NCBI RefSeq assembly: GCF_009017255.1
Contig: NZ_WBZB01000004.1
Location: 124,001 to 188,000, forward strand
Direction of reading: 5' to 3'
From: Alkaliphilus serpentinus
GTDB taxonomy: Bacteria > Bacillota > Clostridia > Peptostreptococcales > Natronincolaceae
Length of the DNA stretch: 64,000 nucleotides
A program made the position numbers and the translations under genes. Under the pieces are notes generated by a model, which ran no database searches, was not told where the DNA came from, and was given only the letters and a program-made list of their open reading frames with translations. Within the stretch, counting starts at the first letter, position 1; every line of letters starts with the position of its first letter. Below are positions 8,457 to 17,965 of the stretch, one piece after another.

Positions 8457-10625
8457 TTAATTGGGCTTAAATTCCACGCTTATAATTGTTCCTAAGGGAA
8501 CTTCCGAATTGGCTTCTGGATACTGGGAGGTTGCAACCCCATTGCCTGTTATCTTCAGCCTTAAGCCCAAGGCATTTAGCAGTTTATTGGCATCTCCTAT
8601 AGTTTTCCCGGTTAAATCAGGTACCAATACCTTCCCTACCTCGCCCTTCTCTCTAGCATATAGCATTACTGAAGAGTTTTCAGGAACCCTAGCTCCAGGC
8701 TTAGGGAACATATCGACGATGATGGTATTAGGACCCATTTCCTGTTGGGCTTCAATCTCATATTGAAGCTTATGATCCTTGAGGGTTTTTGTCCCTTCAG
8801 TAACAGTCATCTGTCTAACCTCAGGAATGGTGATTTCTGCCTTCACCAGCTGCTGAGCCTCTTCTTCAGTATACTTAGGTTTAACTTCAAGATACCGTAG
8901 GCTCTCCTCCAATATTTCCTTAGCCACTGGCGCTGCTGTTATACTACCAAAATGACTTAATCCATTGGGTTCATCAACGATAATTAAAACCGCCAGCTTG
9001 GGATCATCCATTGGAGCTACACCTATAAAGGATGATACATAATACCCGTCAGCATATTTACCATCTATTACCTTTTGGGCTGTACCTGTTTTTCCACCAA
9101 CAGCATATCCTGGAATATAGGCAGCTTTTCCAGAGCCCTCAACGATTACTGATTGCATGATTTCCCGCATTTCCTGGGAGGTTTTTTCGGATATTACTTG
9201 ACGGACCATTTGTTCTTCAAATCGATGAACGACGTTTCCTTCATTATCTACAAGTTCTTTCACAATTCTAGGTTTCATCAATATACCATCATTAACTATA
9301 GCTGAAACTGCTGAAATTAGTTGGATTGGTGTGATAGAGATACTTTGACCAAAGGACATTGTAGCCAATTCAACAGGCCCTACCTGAGGTAATGAGTACA
9401 TGATTGATTTCCGTTCTCCAGGTAAATCTATTCCGGTAGTGCTATTAAATCCAAAGGCATCTAGATAGGAATAAAAGGTATCCTTCCCAAGTTTTTCACC
9501 AAGCTGCACAAAGACAACGTTACATGAATTTTGCACTGCTTGTGTTAGGGTTTGATCCCCATGGGGATTATAATATCTCCAGCATTTTAGTGTTCTTCCT
9601 CCAACACTTATTGTTCCTGGAGAGAAAAAATGACTATCTGGTGTAGCAATTCCTTCTTCTAAAACAACGGCTGTAGTAATTAGTTTAAAGGTGGAGCCTG
9701 GTTCGTAGGTGTCATTAACGATGGGATTTCTCCACATACTAAACCATGTATCTAACTTTTCTTCATCCGACATAGCTTCCATCTGTAATTGCATTTCTTC
9801 ATCTAAGGGTAGTCTAGGTTGGTTTGGATCATAGTCGGGCTTAGCAGCCATAGCTAATATATCGCCAGTTTTTACATCCATCACTATTGCAGTAACCCGC
9901 TTAGCCTTATTAACCTCAAGAGCATTTTGAACTGCCTTTTCTGCAAAGTGCTGGATCACCTCGTCAGTGGTCAAAACCACGCTTAGCCCGTTTTCTGGAG
10001 GATAATATTTTTCTACACTAGAGTCCAATTGTCTACCGGCGCTGTCGGTGCTTTTTATCCATCTACCCGGTAAACCACTAAGGTACTTTTCATATTCCCT
10101 CTCTATTCCATAGGCCCCTCTGTTATCATCAGTGGTATGTCCCAATATATATGTAGCAAAATTCCCATAGGGGAAGAATCTTTTATTATCTTCAGCAATC
10201 AAGACTCCCTTTAAGTTCTCTTTTCTTATTGCTGCGGCCACATCATCCTCAATCCATCTAGCAATTCTTACTAAGCCATATTTCGAATTTGAAATATCCT
10301 TCTCTAATTTATCAAAGGGCAACTGTAAGATATTGGCAAGCTTTGCGGCAGTTTCCTTAGCATTTTCTATTTCCTTTGGCTTAACCCATACAGTACTACT
10401 GCTTATACTGATTGCCAGCTCCTTACCATTCCGATCGTAGATAATACCCCTTTTGGCGGGAATGGGTATATCTCTTGTCTGCTGTGCATTTGCTAACTCC
10501 TTGTATTTCTCTCCTCTCACAATTTGTATCCACCCCAATCTAGCAATAAGCGCAAATATTAGGAAGGATACTATCGTGAACATGGTTAATAATCTTCTTT
10601 TGCTAGATATGGAAGGCTGAGACAA
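8457..10625 (-). CDS. spoVD: Class B penicillin-binding protein with two PASTA domains (SpoVD/PBP2B type)
   Basis: Monofunctional transpeptidase that cross-links septal or cortex peptidoglycan with a SEDS partner. It has one N-terminal membrane helix (about residues 13-32), a dimerisation domain starting near RGIIYDRNGKELA, and the transpeptidase domain with STFK (about 308), SCN (about 365) and KTGT (about 509). Two PASTA domains follow (about 595-660 and 660-722, the second beginning VPDLTGKTIGDANKLL). Length is 722. Start is TTG at 10625, supported by AAGGGGGAA ten bases upstream. In sporulating Clostridia the single dcw class B PBP is often called spoVD; whether it serves division, sporulation or both cannot be told here. 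Confidence 0.93.
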   Translation of the reverse strand: MSQPSISSKRRLLTMFTIVSFLIFALIARLGWIQIVRGEKYKELANAQQTRDIPIPAKRGIIYDRNGKELAISISSSTVWVKPKEIENAKETAAKLANILQLPFDKLEKDISNSKYGLVRIARWIEDDVAAAIRKENLKGVLIAEDNKRFFPYGNFATYILGHTTDDNRGAYGIEREYEKYLSGLPGRWIKSTDSAGRQLDSSVEKYYPPENGLSVVLTTDEVIQHFAEKAVQNALEVNKAKRVTAIVMDVKTGDILAMAAKPDYDPNQPRLPLDEEMQLQMEAMSDEEKLDTWFSMWRNPIVNDTYEPGSTFKLITTAVVLEEGIATPDSHFFSPGTISVGGRTLKCWRYYNPHGDQTLTQAVQNSCNVVFVQLGEKLGKDTFYSYLDAFGFNSTTGIDLPGERKSIMYSLPQVGPVELATMSFGQSISITPIQLISAVSAIVNDGILMKPRIVKELVDNEGNVVHRFEEQMVRQVISEKTSQEMREIMQSVIVEGSGKAAYIPGYAVGGKTGTAQKVIDGKYADGYYVSSFIGVAPMDDPKLAVLIIVDEPNGLSHFGSITAAPVAKEILEESLRYLEVKPKYTEEEAQQLVKAEITIPEVRQMTVTEGTKTLKDHKLQYEIEAQQEMGPNTIIVDMFPKPGARVPENSSVMLYAREKGEVGKVLVPDLTGKTIGDANKLLNALGLRLKITGNGVATSQYPEANSEVPLGTIISVEFKPN

Positions 10626-10641
10626 GATTATTTCCCCCTTA

Positions 10642-11133
10642 TTAAATATTTAAAAATGCTAAAACTCTATTGAAGGTTTCAGCTAGAAAACCTTTTTTCT
10701 CCACTTGTAGTTCTTCATAGACCATATTTTTTGTTAGTTGACTGGACAACAACATCACCTTTGTTTCATCCACTTTAAAATAATAGGTATTCTCTGTCTG
10801 TGGATAAGTCATGGCCAATCTTTCTTTAGCTTCTGTCTCTATCCATCTTGATTTTGATACAGTTTCTAGCTCTGCCCTTAGTTTTTCCTTCTGAGCTTCT
10901 GCTTCCTCCACTTGTTTGTTTAAACCATGAAGCTGGTGTCTCATTTCTGTAATGGTGGCAAAGCGCAATACTATAGTTAAACCCATGGCAAGAATAATAG
11001 CGATCGTTGAAACTGCAGCTACCTTTGCTATGCGATGGCCTTTATTTACCTTAACCCTCTTTTTTCGTTGGGGTTGTTGAGGTATTCTCTCTTCAATATT
11101 ATAGGGTATATAATCTTTCCTTGCTACTTCCAA
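10642..11133 (-). CDS. ftsL: FtsL-like septum protein
   Basis: A 163-residue bitopic membrane protein: a basic cytoplasmic N-terminus (RKKRVKVNKGHR), one membrane helix at about 36-60, and an extracytoplasmic coiled coil of heptads rich in Glu, Lys and Leu (about 66-100). FtsL family members are too divergent for confident motif matching, but the topology and the position between rsmH and the class B PBP are diagnostic in dcw clusters. It would form the FtsL-DivIC-DivIB divisome subcomplex. The family is normally 90-130 residues, so this one carries an extended C-terminal part of unknown purpose. Confidence 0.85.
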   Translation of the reverse strand: MEVARKDYIPYNIEERIPQQPQRKKRVKVNKGHRIAKVAAVSTIAIILAMGLTIVLRFATITEMRHQLHGLNKQVEEAEAQKEKLRAELETVSKSRWIETEAKERLAMTYPQTENTYYFKVDETKVMLLSSQLTKNMVYEELQVEKKGFLAETFNRVLAFLNI

Positions 11134-11163
11134 ATTTATTCACCCTTTCTATAAAATAGAACT

Positions 11164-12099
11164 CTATACCTTCTCTGCAACCCTTAATTTAGCACTTCTA
11201 GCTCTAGGGTTTTCTTGAAGCTCAACTTCCGATGGCAGTATTGGCTTTCTGCTAATAATGTCCAGCTGTTTGGCGTGATTACATTTACAAATGGGAAACT
11301 GCGGTGGACATACACATGAAATATTTAAATCTTTAAAGGTATTTTTTACGATTCGATCCTCAAGAGAATGAAAGGTTATAATACAAATCCTTCCCCCTTC
11401 ATTGAGAAACTCCACAGCTTTTCTGATAGTATCTTCTATTATCTCCAGCTCTTTGTTTACCTCAATTCTTATGGCTTGAAAGGTTCTTTTTGCTGGGTGG
11501 GAGCCTTCCCTTCTAGCTGCTGCAGGTATTGCCCTTTTAATGATATCCACCAGCTGCCAGGTTGTTTCAATTTCTGCCTTGCTTCTATGTTCAACGATAA
11601 AGGCTGCTATTCGCTTGGCCCATTTTTCTTCGCCATAATCCTTAATGATTATTTCTAGTTCAGCCGCACTATAGCTATTTACTACATCCTTTGCTGTAAA
11701 GGAACTTCTATTATCCATCCTCATATCTAGTGGTGCATCCTGCATGTAGGAAAATCCTCTTTCTGCTTCATCAAGCTGGTGGGAAGAAACCCCTAAATCC
11801 AGTAGCACTCCATCAATTTTTTGAATATTTAAGGATTCTAGTACCTTATCAATATTTACAAAGTTGTCTCGAACCTGCTTTACTCTTTCCTTATAATCTT
11901 TTAAAACCTCTTCAGCTGCCCGATGGGCATTTTCATCCTGGTCGATGGCTATAAGGAGGCCTCCCTCTGTTAAGGCCTTTGCAATTTCCAAAGAATGTCC
12001 AGCACCACCCATGGTGCCATCTACATAAATTCCATTGGCTTTTATATTTAAATTGTCTATCGTTTCCCTTAATAGAACAGAAACATGTTGAAAGTCCAT
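11164..12099 (-). CDS. rsmH: RsmH, 16S rRNA m4C1402 methyltransferase
   Basis: SAM-dependent N4-methylation of cytidine 1402 in the decoding centre of 16S rRNA (formerly MraW). The SAM-binding motif [11 protein letters not shown] occurs near residue 27, followed by [14 protein letters not shown] (about 98) and, near the C-terminus, [14 protein letters not shown], all typical of RsmH. At 311 residues it has family length. It begins 17 bp after mraZ and is followed after 30 bp by ftsL, the standard mra arrangement. Confidence 0.97.
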   Translation of the reverse strand: MDFQHVSVLLRETIDNLNIKANGIYVDGTMGGAGHSLEIAKALTEGGLLIAIDQDENAHRAAEEVLKDYKERVKQVRDNFVNIDKVLESLNIQKIDGVLLDLGVSSHQLDEAERGFSYMQDAPLDMRMDNRSSFTAKDVVNSYSAAELEIIIKDYGEEKWAKRIAAFIVEHRSKAEIETTWQLVDIIKRAIPAAARREGSHPAKRTFQAIRIEVNKELEIIEDTIRKAVEFLNEGGRICIITFHSLEDRIVKNTFKDLNISCVCPPQFPICKCNHAKQLDIISRKPILPSEVELQENPRARSAKLRVAEKV

Positions 12100-12116
12100 T
12101 TTATCACCCTCGTATT

Positions 12117-12554
12117 TTAAATTCCTAACTCCGCCATCTTAGAGGCAATTTCATCATAGCTAAGATTTGCATCATTATTGTATTGCTGCCATTGTTCCTG
12201 ACTCCAAAGCTCTATTCTTGTAGCAACACCAATCAAGACGGTATCCTTATCTAAGGAAGCATGCTCCCTTAAATTATTAGGAATTCTTATTCTTCCCTGG
12301 TTGTCCAATTCACATTCAGTGGCACCTGCAAAAAAGAAACGAACAAAAGCTCTAGCATCTTTATTGGTGAGGGGAAGTTGTTTAAGTTTATTCTCTAATA
12401 CCTTCCATTCCTCCATTGGATAAATGAAAAGGCAATTGTCCATACCCTTGGTCACGATGAAACGCTCCCCCAATTCATCTCTGAATTTTGAGGGAATGCT
12501 AATTCGGCCTTTTATATCAATGGTATGATTGTATTCACCAATAAACATTTCCAT
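12117..12554 (-). CDS. mraZ: MraZ transcriptional regulator of the dcw operon
   Basis: AbrB-like DNA-binding protein that self-assembles into rings and usually represses its own operon. At 145 residues it contains the two SpoVT/AbrB-like halves expected, each with the DxxGR signature: [13 protein letters not shown] (about 14-26) and [13 protein letters not shown] (about 84-96). It is the first gene of the dcw operon and lies just downstream of three decamer repeats that match the known MraZ operator style. Confidence 0.97.
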   Translation of the reverse strand: MEMFIGEYNHTIDIKGRISIPSKFRDELGERFIVTKGMDNCLFIYPMEEWKVLENKLKQLPLTNKDARAFVRFFFAGATECELDNQGRIRIPNNLREHASLDKDTVLIGVATRIELWSQEQWQQYNNDANLSYDEIASKMAELGI

Positions 12555-12575
12555 CCCACCTTAGGGTCTTTTTAC

Positions 12576-12600
12576 CCACTTCATCCCACTTTGTACCACT
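12576..12600 (-). promoter_or_regulatory. MraZ operator (three AGTGG decamer repeats)
   Basis: Read on the minus strand, AGTGG occurs three times with exact ten-base spacing (plus-strand ccact at 576-580, 586-590 and 596-600). A degenerate fourth copy (ccacc at 556-560) lies two periods further toward mraZ. MraZ proteins of several bacteria bind direct TGGG or GTGG repeats spaced by about ten bases in front of mraZ. Location 22 bp upstream of the mraZ start fits autorepression. No clear -35/-10 pair is visible; AT-rich TATATAAA lies just upstream. Confidence 0.85.
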
Positions 12601-12814
12601 TTTTATATATTTTCTAGGTTATTTTGATAATTCCTTCTTTTACTTTTAAGTTTTTATATCTTTTTTAAATATAGGCCTTAAGGCTTAGGCAGTGATACAA
12701 TGAAGAATTAAGAATGAAGAATTAAGAATTGAGAATTAAGAGGTTAAATGAAGAACTAAGAATGCGGAAGTAGGGAATAAGGAAAAAAGGAATAGGTAAT
12801 AGGTAAAAAAGGGC
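12601..12814. repeat. mra leader gap with heptad tract
   Basis: Noncoding gap between the MraZ operator and the next terminator. It is AT-rich and should contain the mra promoter, which I cannot place confidently. Positions 12702-12736 form a clean heptad series: gaagaat, taagaat, gaagaat, taagaat, tgagaat. More degenerate purine-rich units follow to about 12810. The tract is the strand-reversed counterpart of the attctta series near 63.2 kb. Confidence 0.65.
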
Positions 12815-12841
12815 ATAAAAAAACTGCCCTATTGGGCAGCT
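12815..12841 (-). terminator. Terminator after the Spo0E-like gene
   Basis: Minus-strand stem CTGCCC-AATA-GGGCAG followed by seven T residues, twenty bases after the stop of the Spo0E-like gene and facing away from it. A classical intrinsic terminator that also insulates the dcw promoter from upstream transcription. Confidence 0.85.
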
Positions 12842-12860
12842 TCATCACTAAAACATTGTT

Positions 12861-13001
12861 TTATGCACTTTTTACTCTATAAAACTCTACAATTAATTGA
12901 TCTAACTCTAAGCTTAACCGATAAATAGTATCATAATCCCCTTGATTAGTTATTTGCTGATTCAATTCCTGCTGAAGCTTTATAATTCGATTTTTTAGCA
13001 T
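12861..13001 (-). CDS. Spo0E-like aspartyl-phosphate phosphatase
   Basis: Small (46-residue) protein with the Spo0E family signature SLELDQLI (about 29-36, family consensus SQELDxLI) in a two-helix hairpin. Family members dephosphorylate the sporulation regulator Spo0A-P and so delay sporulation. The ATG at 13001 is chosen because GGGGTGAG sits just upstream; an ORF start 19 codons earlier would add a hydrophobic stretch atypical of the family. It forms a single-gene unit ending in the 12815-12841 terminator. Function follows from family membership. Confidence 0.8.
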   Translation of the reverse strand: MLKNRIIKLQQELNQQITNQGDYDTIYRLSLELDQLIVEFYRVKSA

Positions 13002-13165
13002 CATCTCACCCCAAAAATTGTCATTAATTGCTGAAATAATTGTAAAGAATAACAGCAAAATTTGTCAAATGTCATATAAGATGATTTTATCTTGTTTATT
13101 ATAACTCTACTTGATATTTCTTCCAATATCTTCGAATTCTTTTATAATGCTAATTTTCGTCTCTA

Positions 13166-13903
13166 CTAAAAATTAGTTGAATTGCTTTTACTCAATAATG
13201 AATTAATGAATAAACCCCCAGCGATTAATACAACACTTATAAGTTGTGCTGTTCTAAAGGGCCCAATCATTAGACTATCGGTCCGCAGGCCTTCTATTAA
13301 AAATCTTGCAATAGAGTACAATATTATATAGAGGACAAAAATTTGACCATTATATTTTTTCTTCTTGGTAAAGTATAAGAGAAAGAAAAATACACCAAAA
13401 TTCCATAGGGATTCGTACAAGAATGTTGGATGAACCATTTCTCCATTAACTTCTATCCCCCATGGTAAATTCGTTGGTCCACCGTGGGCCTCTTGATTAA
13501 CATAATTTCCCCATCTTCCTATGGCCTGACCAAGTATAATGCTTGGAGCACAGATATCTGCTAATTTCCAAAAACCGATTTTCTTATATCTGCAGTAGAA
13601 GTAACCAACGATAACTCCTGCAATAACCCCTCCATGAATTGCTAATCCACCTTGTCTAAATTTATAAATGTCCTGAAGGTTTTTTGAATAATAACCCCAG
13701 TTGAAAATTACATAATAAAGCCTGGCCCCCAATAGGGCTGCTGGCACAGCAAAAAGGGCTAAATCAATAACAGTATCTTCATGGAGTCCCTCTTTTTTTG
13801 CCCGAATGGTAGCTACAATAACCCCCAGTAGCATTCCTGTGGCAATAATGATTCCATACCAACCTATTTCTAAACCAAAAATTCTAAAGGCTATAGGATC
13901 CAT
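13166..13903 (-). CDS. lgt: Lgt, prolipoprotein diacylglyceryl transferase
   Basis: Membrane enzyme that transfers diacylglycerol from phosphatidylglycerol to the lipobox cysteine of prolipoproteins. It has seven hydrophobic segments and the Lgt signature GRWGNYVNQEAHGG (about 129-142), including the essential Arg and Asn positions, plus HGGVIAGV near 90. At 245 residues it is slightly short but complete. Several lipoproteins in this window (18.0, 23.2 and 27.9 kb) would be its substrates. No obvious operon partner; 98 bp separate it from the upstream peptidase gene. Confidence 0.95.
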   Translation of the reverse strand: MDPIAFRIFGLEIGWYGIIIATGMLLGVIVATIRAKKEGLHEDTVIDLALFAVPAALLGARLYYVIFNWGYYSKNLQDIYKFRQGGLAIHGGVIAGVIVGYFYCRYKKIGFWKLADICAPSIILGQAIGRWGNYVNQEAHGGPTNLPWGIEVNGEMVHPTFLYESLWNFGVFFFLLYFTKKKKYNGQIFVLYIILYSIARFLIEGLRTDSLMIGPFRTAQLISVVLIAGGLFINSLLSKSNSTNF

Positions 13904-14001
13904 ATCAACCTCTCCTTGTAATAAAATCTATAATTCGGTCATTGGTGTTGCATTTTTAGTCCACCTAAACATTATAGACCTTTGTAAGTATCTATGTCAA
14001 A

Positions 14002-15288
14002 CTAAGGATTGATCACCGAGAGCACCTGTAGGTCCTCTGAAAAATGATTTATGAAGCTCTGATGGATATCTTGGTAGGTAACCTCCTTTAGGGCTTGTAA
14101 ATAGTCCATAAAGTTCAGACCCTTAAAATGATACCCTACAAAGGAGTTTCCAATATATTCGATTGAATTATAAAAGCTGATATTTTCCCCTATTTGCTTT
14201 CGCTTTATTCGGATAAAGTCCTCCTCTTTAAGTCCTATTTTTTTTCTATTAAGAATCCAGTTATTTATGGTTTCCTTAACTTTGTGGGGGTCTCGAGAAT
14301 TACCATTAATGATGCTATGTCCGTAATCCAACTCTCTTACATAGTCAAAATTAAAGCTCTGGTCTATCAACCCCTTTTGATATAAGTCTTCATACAAATC
14401 ACTGCTACGACCAAATACCATATCCAAAAGAACCCTAATGATTGCTTCGTGCTTCAAGAAATTGGTATGATCATAGGGGATTTCTTTTTCTTTATAGCCA
14501 AGATAAAATAATGGTGTTGAAACAATCATCTTTTCCTCTACAAGGGAGTTTTTCACATGGGTAGCCTCCGCAGGGTAATGTCTAACAATGGATGAAATCT
14601 CCTTACTCCCTTGATCATCAAAGCTCATTTCTATTTCATTGAAGAGCTTATCCTTTTCTAAATCCCCTGCAATAAACAATACCATATTGGATGGATGATA
14701 AAAGGTATTATAGCACTGATATAAGTCCTCTTTGGTAATCCTATTAATGCTCTCTTCAGTTCCTGCTATATCAATTCTTACTGGATGTTTATGATACATA
14801 GCCTTTAAAAGATTAAAAAACACCTTCCATTGGGGATTATCCTGATACATTTTTATTTCCTGGGTAATGATTCCTTTTTCCTTTTCAACATTTTCATCGG
14901 TGAAGTAAGGGTTTTGCACAAAACTGATAAGGAGTTTTAGATTTTCATAGAAATTATTAGTGGCAGTAAAATAATATGCTGTTACATTAAAGTTCGTATA
15001 AGCATTTACACTGGCTCCTAGGGGTGCGAATTTATCAAAAACATTTCCCTCCTGTGACTCAAACATTTTATGCTCAAGAAAATGGGCAATCCCTTCTGGA
15101 ACTTCTATGACTTTTGTGTCATGGAGCCTATTGAATACCAAATCATTAGAACCAAATTTAGTAGCAAACAAAGCAAATTTCTTTATGTACCCCTTTTTAG
15201 GTAGAAAGAAAACCTCTAAACCGTTTTGAAACTTACCTCTATAGAGTACTTCCTTTACTGCCTCTCCAATTATTTTATCATATTGCAT
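14002..15288 (-). CDS. M16 family zinc metallopeptidase (YmfH-like)
   Basis: Insulinase-family peptidase of 428 residues. The inverted zinc motif HFLEH is at about residue 68, in VPEGIAHFLEHKMFE, and the downstream third-ligand glutamate region (EKGIITQEIKMYQDNP) is present, so this member should be catalytic. The ATG at 15288 is used because GGAGGAGAAGC lies directly before it. It starts 12 bp after the partner gene upstream, which lacks the zinc motif; such pairs (YmfF/YmfH) act as a heterodimer in Firmicutes. Substrate unknown. Confidence 0.9.
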   Translation of the reverse strand: MQYDKIIGEAVKEVLYRGKFQNGLEVFFLPKKGYIKKFALFATKFGSNDLVFNRLHDTKVIEVPEGIAHFLEHKMFESQEGNVFDKFAPLGASVNAYTNFNVTAYYFTATNNFYENLKLLISFVQNPYFTDENVEKEKGIITQEIKMYQDNPQWKVFFNLLKAMYHKHPVRIDIAGTEESINRITKEDLYQCYNTFYHPSNMVLFIAGDLEKDKLFNEIEMSFDDQGSKEISSIVRHYPAEATHVKNSLVEEKMIVSTPLFYLGYKEKEIPYDHTNFLKHEAIIRVLLDMVFGRSSDLYEDLYQKGLIDQSFNFDYVRELDYGHSIINGNSRDPHKVKETINNWILNRKKIGLKEEDFIRIKRKQIGENISFYNSIEYIGNSFVGYHFKGLNFMDYLQALKEVTYQDIHQSFINHFSEDLQVLSVINP

Positions 15289-15299
15289 GCTTCTCCTCC

Positions 15300-16571
15300 T
15301 CAATTCTTACTGGTTCCCAAAAGATAGGTTGTATCTAGTTTAATAGATGAGGCAACCTCTAAAATATCATTTAAGGACACTGCTCTAATTTTATTTGCTA
15401 GCTCCTCTGGTGAGAGGTAAAAATCCCCTACAATTTGACTATAGGTATATTCGGCTAAGGAATTACTGTTGTCACCCAAGGCTTGAATAGCAGTAATGAT
15501 GGCTTCTTTACCATTGTCAATTTCTTCTTGGGTTATATTTCCTAGCCGCATTTCATTTAGCTCATCTGCTATCACAGCCTTTGTTTCTTCTGCCTTAGCC
15601 ACATCAATACCACAGCTTATCAGCATGATAGACTTAAACTTGTCTACTTTTGAATAGATGTAATAACAAAGGCTCCTCTCTTCTCTAACTTTAAGAAATA
15701 GCTTTGAATGGGCCCCTCCACCTAGGATACTTGAATATAACAACAACGCTGGATACAGTGGAGCTTGATAGGAAATTTGAGTTCGATAGCCCAAGATTAG
15801 TTTCCCTTGACTGATATCCATGTCTTCTGATACTTCATTAAGATCTTCCTTTGCAGCTATCATTTCAGGAAAGGAAACACCCTCTATGTTTCTGTCTTTA
15901 AGATGTAGTTTCTTAATGATATAATCCTTAGCCTCTTGATGCTTCATGCTTCCCACCATAACGATATCTATGGGGCTATTATTTATTATTTTTTCATAAT
16001 GGTTGTACAACTTCATTGGATTAATAGCTTTAAGGTCTTCTAGACGCCCATATTCATAAAGACGATAATTTTCATCCCTACACATTTCCTCAATGCAGCG
16101 ATCTAGCGCATATTGATTCTTATTATTAACCCTACCCTTGATTTTGCTTTCTAGATTACTGACCTCTTGATTAAAGTAATCTTTATCAAATCCCCCCTCA
16201 TCAATTAGGGGTCTAAACAATACTTCCTTCATGAGATTCAATGCTGAATCCATAAGCTTTGGCTCCTCTAAGTAATCAAGGGCAATTGTTGTAAGGGTGA
16301 ATAGAATTATATGTTTTTCACCTTTTTTTGATATATCACCAATTAAATTGGCACCATATAAATACTCCAATTCTTTAGCAATTAATCTTGCATCCTTATA
16401 CTCTTGGCAACCCCTTTGCATAATCATTGGCAATAAAGCATTATAGGTAACTTCTTGGGGAACCAGTGGTTGTTGAAAATATATATTTAATGAATTGGTT
16501 TTAAACTTATCTACAGTTATAGTATGAAGATGTGTTCCCTTCAAAATTTTTTCAGATATTAGCTCCATCAT
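15300..16571 (-). CDS. M16 family inactive partner (YmfF-like)
   Basis: M16 peptidase-fold protein of 423 residues lacking HxxEH; the corresponding region reads IAKELEYLYGANLIGD, so it is expected to be noncatalytic. The C-terminal half contains SILGGGAHSKLFLKVREERS, the Arg/Tyr substrate-binding region of M16 proteins. It precedes the catalytic partner by 12 bp, and the pair matches the YmfF/YmfH organisation. The gap of 195 bp on its upstream side shows no gene; a short palindrome (taccttcttcaaggta) lies at about 16602-16617. Confidence 0.85.
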   Translation of the reverse strand: MMELISEKILKGTHLHTITVDKFKTNSLNIYFQQPLVPQEVTYNALLPMIMQRGCQEYKDARLIAKELEYLYGANLIGDISKKGEKHIILFTLTTIALDYLEEPKLMDSALNLMKEVLFRPLIDEGGFDKDYFNQEVSNLESKIKGRVNNKNQYALDRCIEEMCRDENYRLYEYGRLEDLKAINPMKLYNHYEKIINNSPIDIVMVGSMKHQEAKDYIIKKLHLKDRNIEGVSFPEMIAAKEDLNEVSEDMDISQGKLILGYRTQISYQAPLYPALLLYSSILGGGAHSKLFLKVREERSLCYYIYSKVDKFKSIMLISCGIDVAKAEETKAVIADELNEMRLGNITQEEIDNGKEAIITAIQALGDNSNSLAEYTYSQIVGDFYLSPEELANKIRAVSLNDILEVASSIKLDTTYLLGTSKN

Positions 16572-16766
16572 ATTCCTCCTTATGTATTTTGCTTTATATC
16601 TATACCTTCTTCAAGGTACGTTAGGCTTTTGCAAACTAATTCCGAGTAAATATTGCTGATTAATTTGTCCTTTAGTTATTTACAGTTAAGTTCTTAAATT
16701 TCCATTATCAAACTTCAATTGTAAATATCCATACTTATTATTCCCAAATTGATGAATATAAACGTG

Positions 16767-17912
16767 TTAATTCCAATTTTGCAATGTAAGTAAATTAATT
16801 CTGTTTCGAATTTCTTTATAAACCCCTTCCTCATGCTGCCAACCGCTTATATAGGTTAAAGTAACCCTTTGGGGCTTATCAACTTTATCTAGTATTCTTT
16901 TTATTTTGTATATATCAAAGGGATCATCATATAAGGATGCTCCTTGAAAGACATAAATATCACTGACACCTTTAAGCATTAACTCATTTAGCTCCCTAAC
17001 AATTCTATTTTCATTGTTAAAACTCATTCTAATTTGTTTTTCATTGTATCCTTCCTCCAATAATCCATCCTTAACCTTTTCACGGAATAAAATTTCTTGT
17101 TTAACATATTGATTATTCTCCATGCCTTCATAATAACCTGAGCCCCTTATAAGGATCCCTACCTTATTTCTTTTTTCATCGGGTATATAGCCATTGATCC
17201 ATTCAACACAGGATACAGCAATATCATCACTATTCCATAGGGGCATTGTGGCCTTTACCTGAATCTTATATTGCTGTGGATTTATTTGTTGGACAATCCT
17301 TTGAATTTGATTATAATCCCTTTCTTCAGTTAACATTACAGGGCTAACGATAATCCTACCATGCCCCTCCCTCATGACTTTATATAAGATTTCTTCTAGA
17401 TAGGGTTCTTTATATATGTAGGCAGAATAGAATTTATATTGATTTTCATAATAACTATTAAGTCTGCGCTGAAGGGCTTTATTATAATGAATATCAGATG
17501 TAGAGGTTTTTTCGTAAATTAGCTTTTGTCTGAAGAGATTAAAGGGCAAGGCCAGATGCTTAAATATCTTTAACTCTTCTGTTTCCTTTTTTATAAGCTG
17601 AGGTATATTGTATCTTGATGGTTCATCTTGAAATACCAAAATCACTGCTAAATTCTGATTTTCAATGTAATTGGTTGCTATATTTTCATTCTCAATCTTG
17701 GGTTTGAATAATGGCAGAGCCATTATCACAAGGGAATATCCCAATACCAAACCAAATATTAAATATTTTATTGCTTTTCTGCTATTGATTTTTTTGATCC
17801 CATATTGAAGTATCAAAAAAAACAAAATCCATAAAGCCCTTTCTATCAGACCATTAGATATCAAAGCAATTAAGAATAGAATAGAAATCATCATTCCCAT
17901 TAATAAAAACAT
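16767..17912 (-). CDS. Membrane-anchored ferrochelatase-like protein, function unknown
   Basis: A 381-residue protein beginning with three hydrophobic helices (about 1-72), followed by an external or cytosolic domain of about 300 residues. Parts of that domain resemble the ferrochelatase/CbiK fold. ALQRRLNSYYENQ, then YKEPYLEEILYKVMREG and RIIVSPVMLTEERDYN, follow the order of the HemH first half. VGILIRGSGYYEG sits where the second half of HemH has its SAHG motif, so the catalytic His is replaced. I infer a degenerate chelatase fold without metal insertion activity; an entirely unrelated family is possible. Its start codon is buried in a predicted 11-bp stem. Confidence 0.5.
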   Translation of the reverse strand: MFLLMGMMISILFLIALISNGLIERALWILFFLILQYGIKKINSRKAIKYLIFGLVLGYSLVIMALPLFKPKIENENIATNYIENQNLAVILVFQDEPSRYNIPQLIKKETEELKIFKHLALPFNLFRQKLIYEKTSTSDIHYNKALQRRLNSYYENQYKFYSAYIYKEPYLEEILYKVMREGHGRIIVSPVMLTEERDYNQIQRIVQQINPQQYKIQVKATMPLWNSDDIAVSCVEWINGYIPDEKRNKVGILIRGSGYYEGMENNQYVKQEILFREKVKDGLLEEGYNEKQIRMSFNNENRIVRELNELMLKGVSDIYVFQGASLYDDPFDIYKIKRILDKVDKPQRVTLTYISGWQHEEGVYKEIRNRINLLTLQNWN

Positions 17913-17950
17913 ATTATTTCCCCCTTAAACCCTTTGTTTATAATATGTTT
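17907..17950 (-). promoter_or_regulatory. Start-codon-sequestering hairpin
   Basis: In the minus-strand transcript AAACATATTAT is perfectly complementary to ATAATATGTTT 22 bases later. The second arm contains the ATG of the chelatase-like gene, while the ribosome-binding sequence AAGGGGGAA is in the loop. The all-A/T-rich 11-bp stem would melt easily, so it could act as temperature- or ribosome-dependent control. Function is inferred. Confidence 0.5.
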
Positions 17951-17965
17951 AAATGATATATAAAA

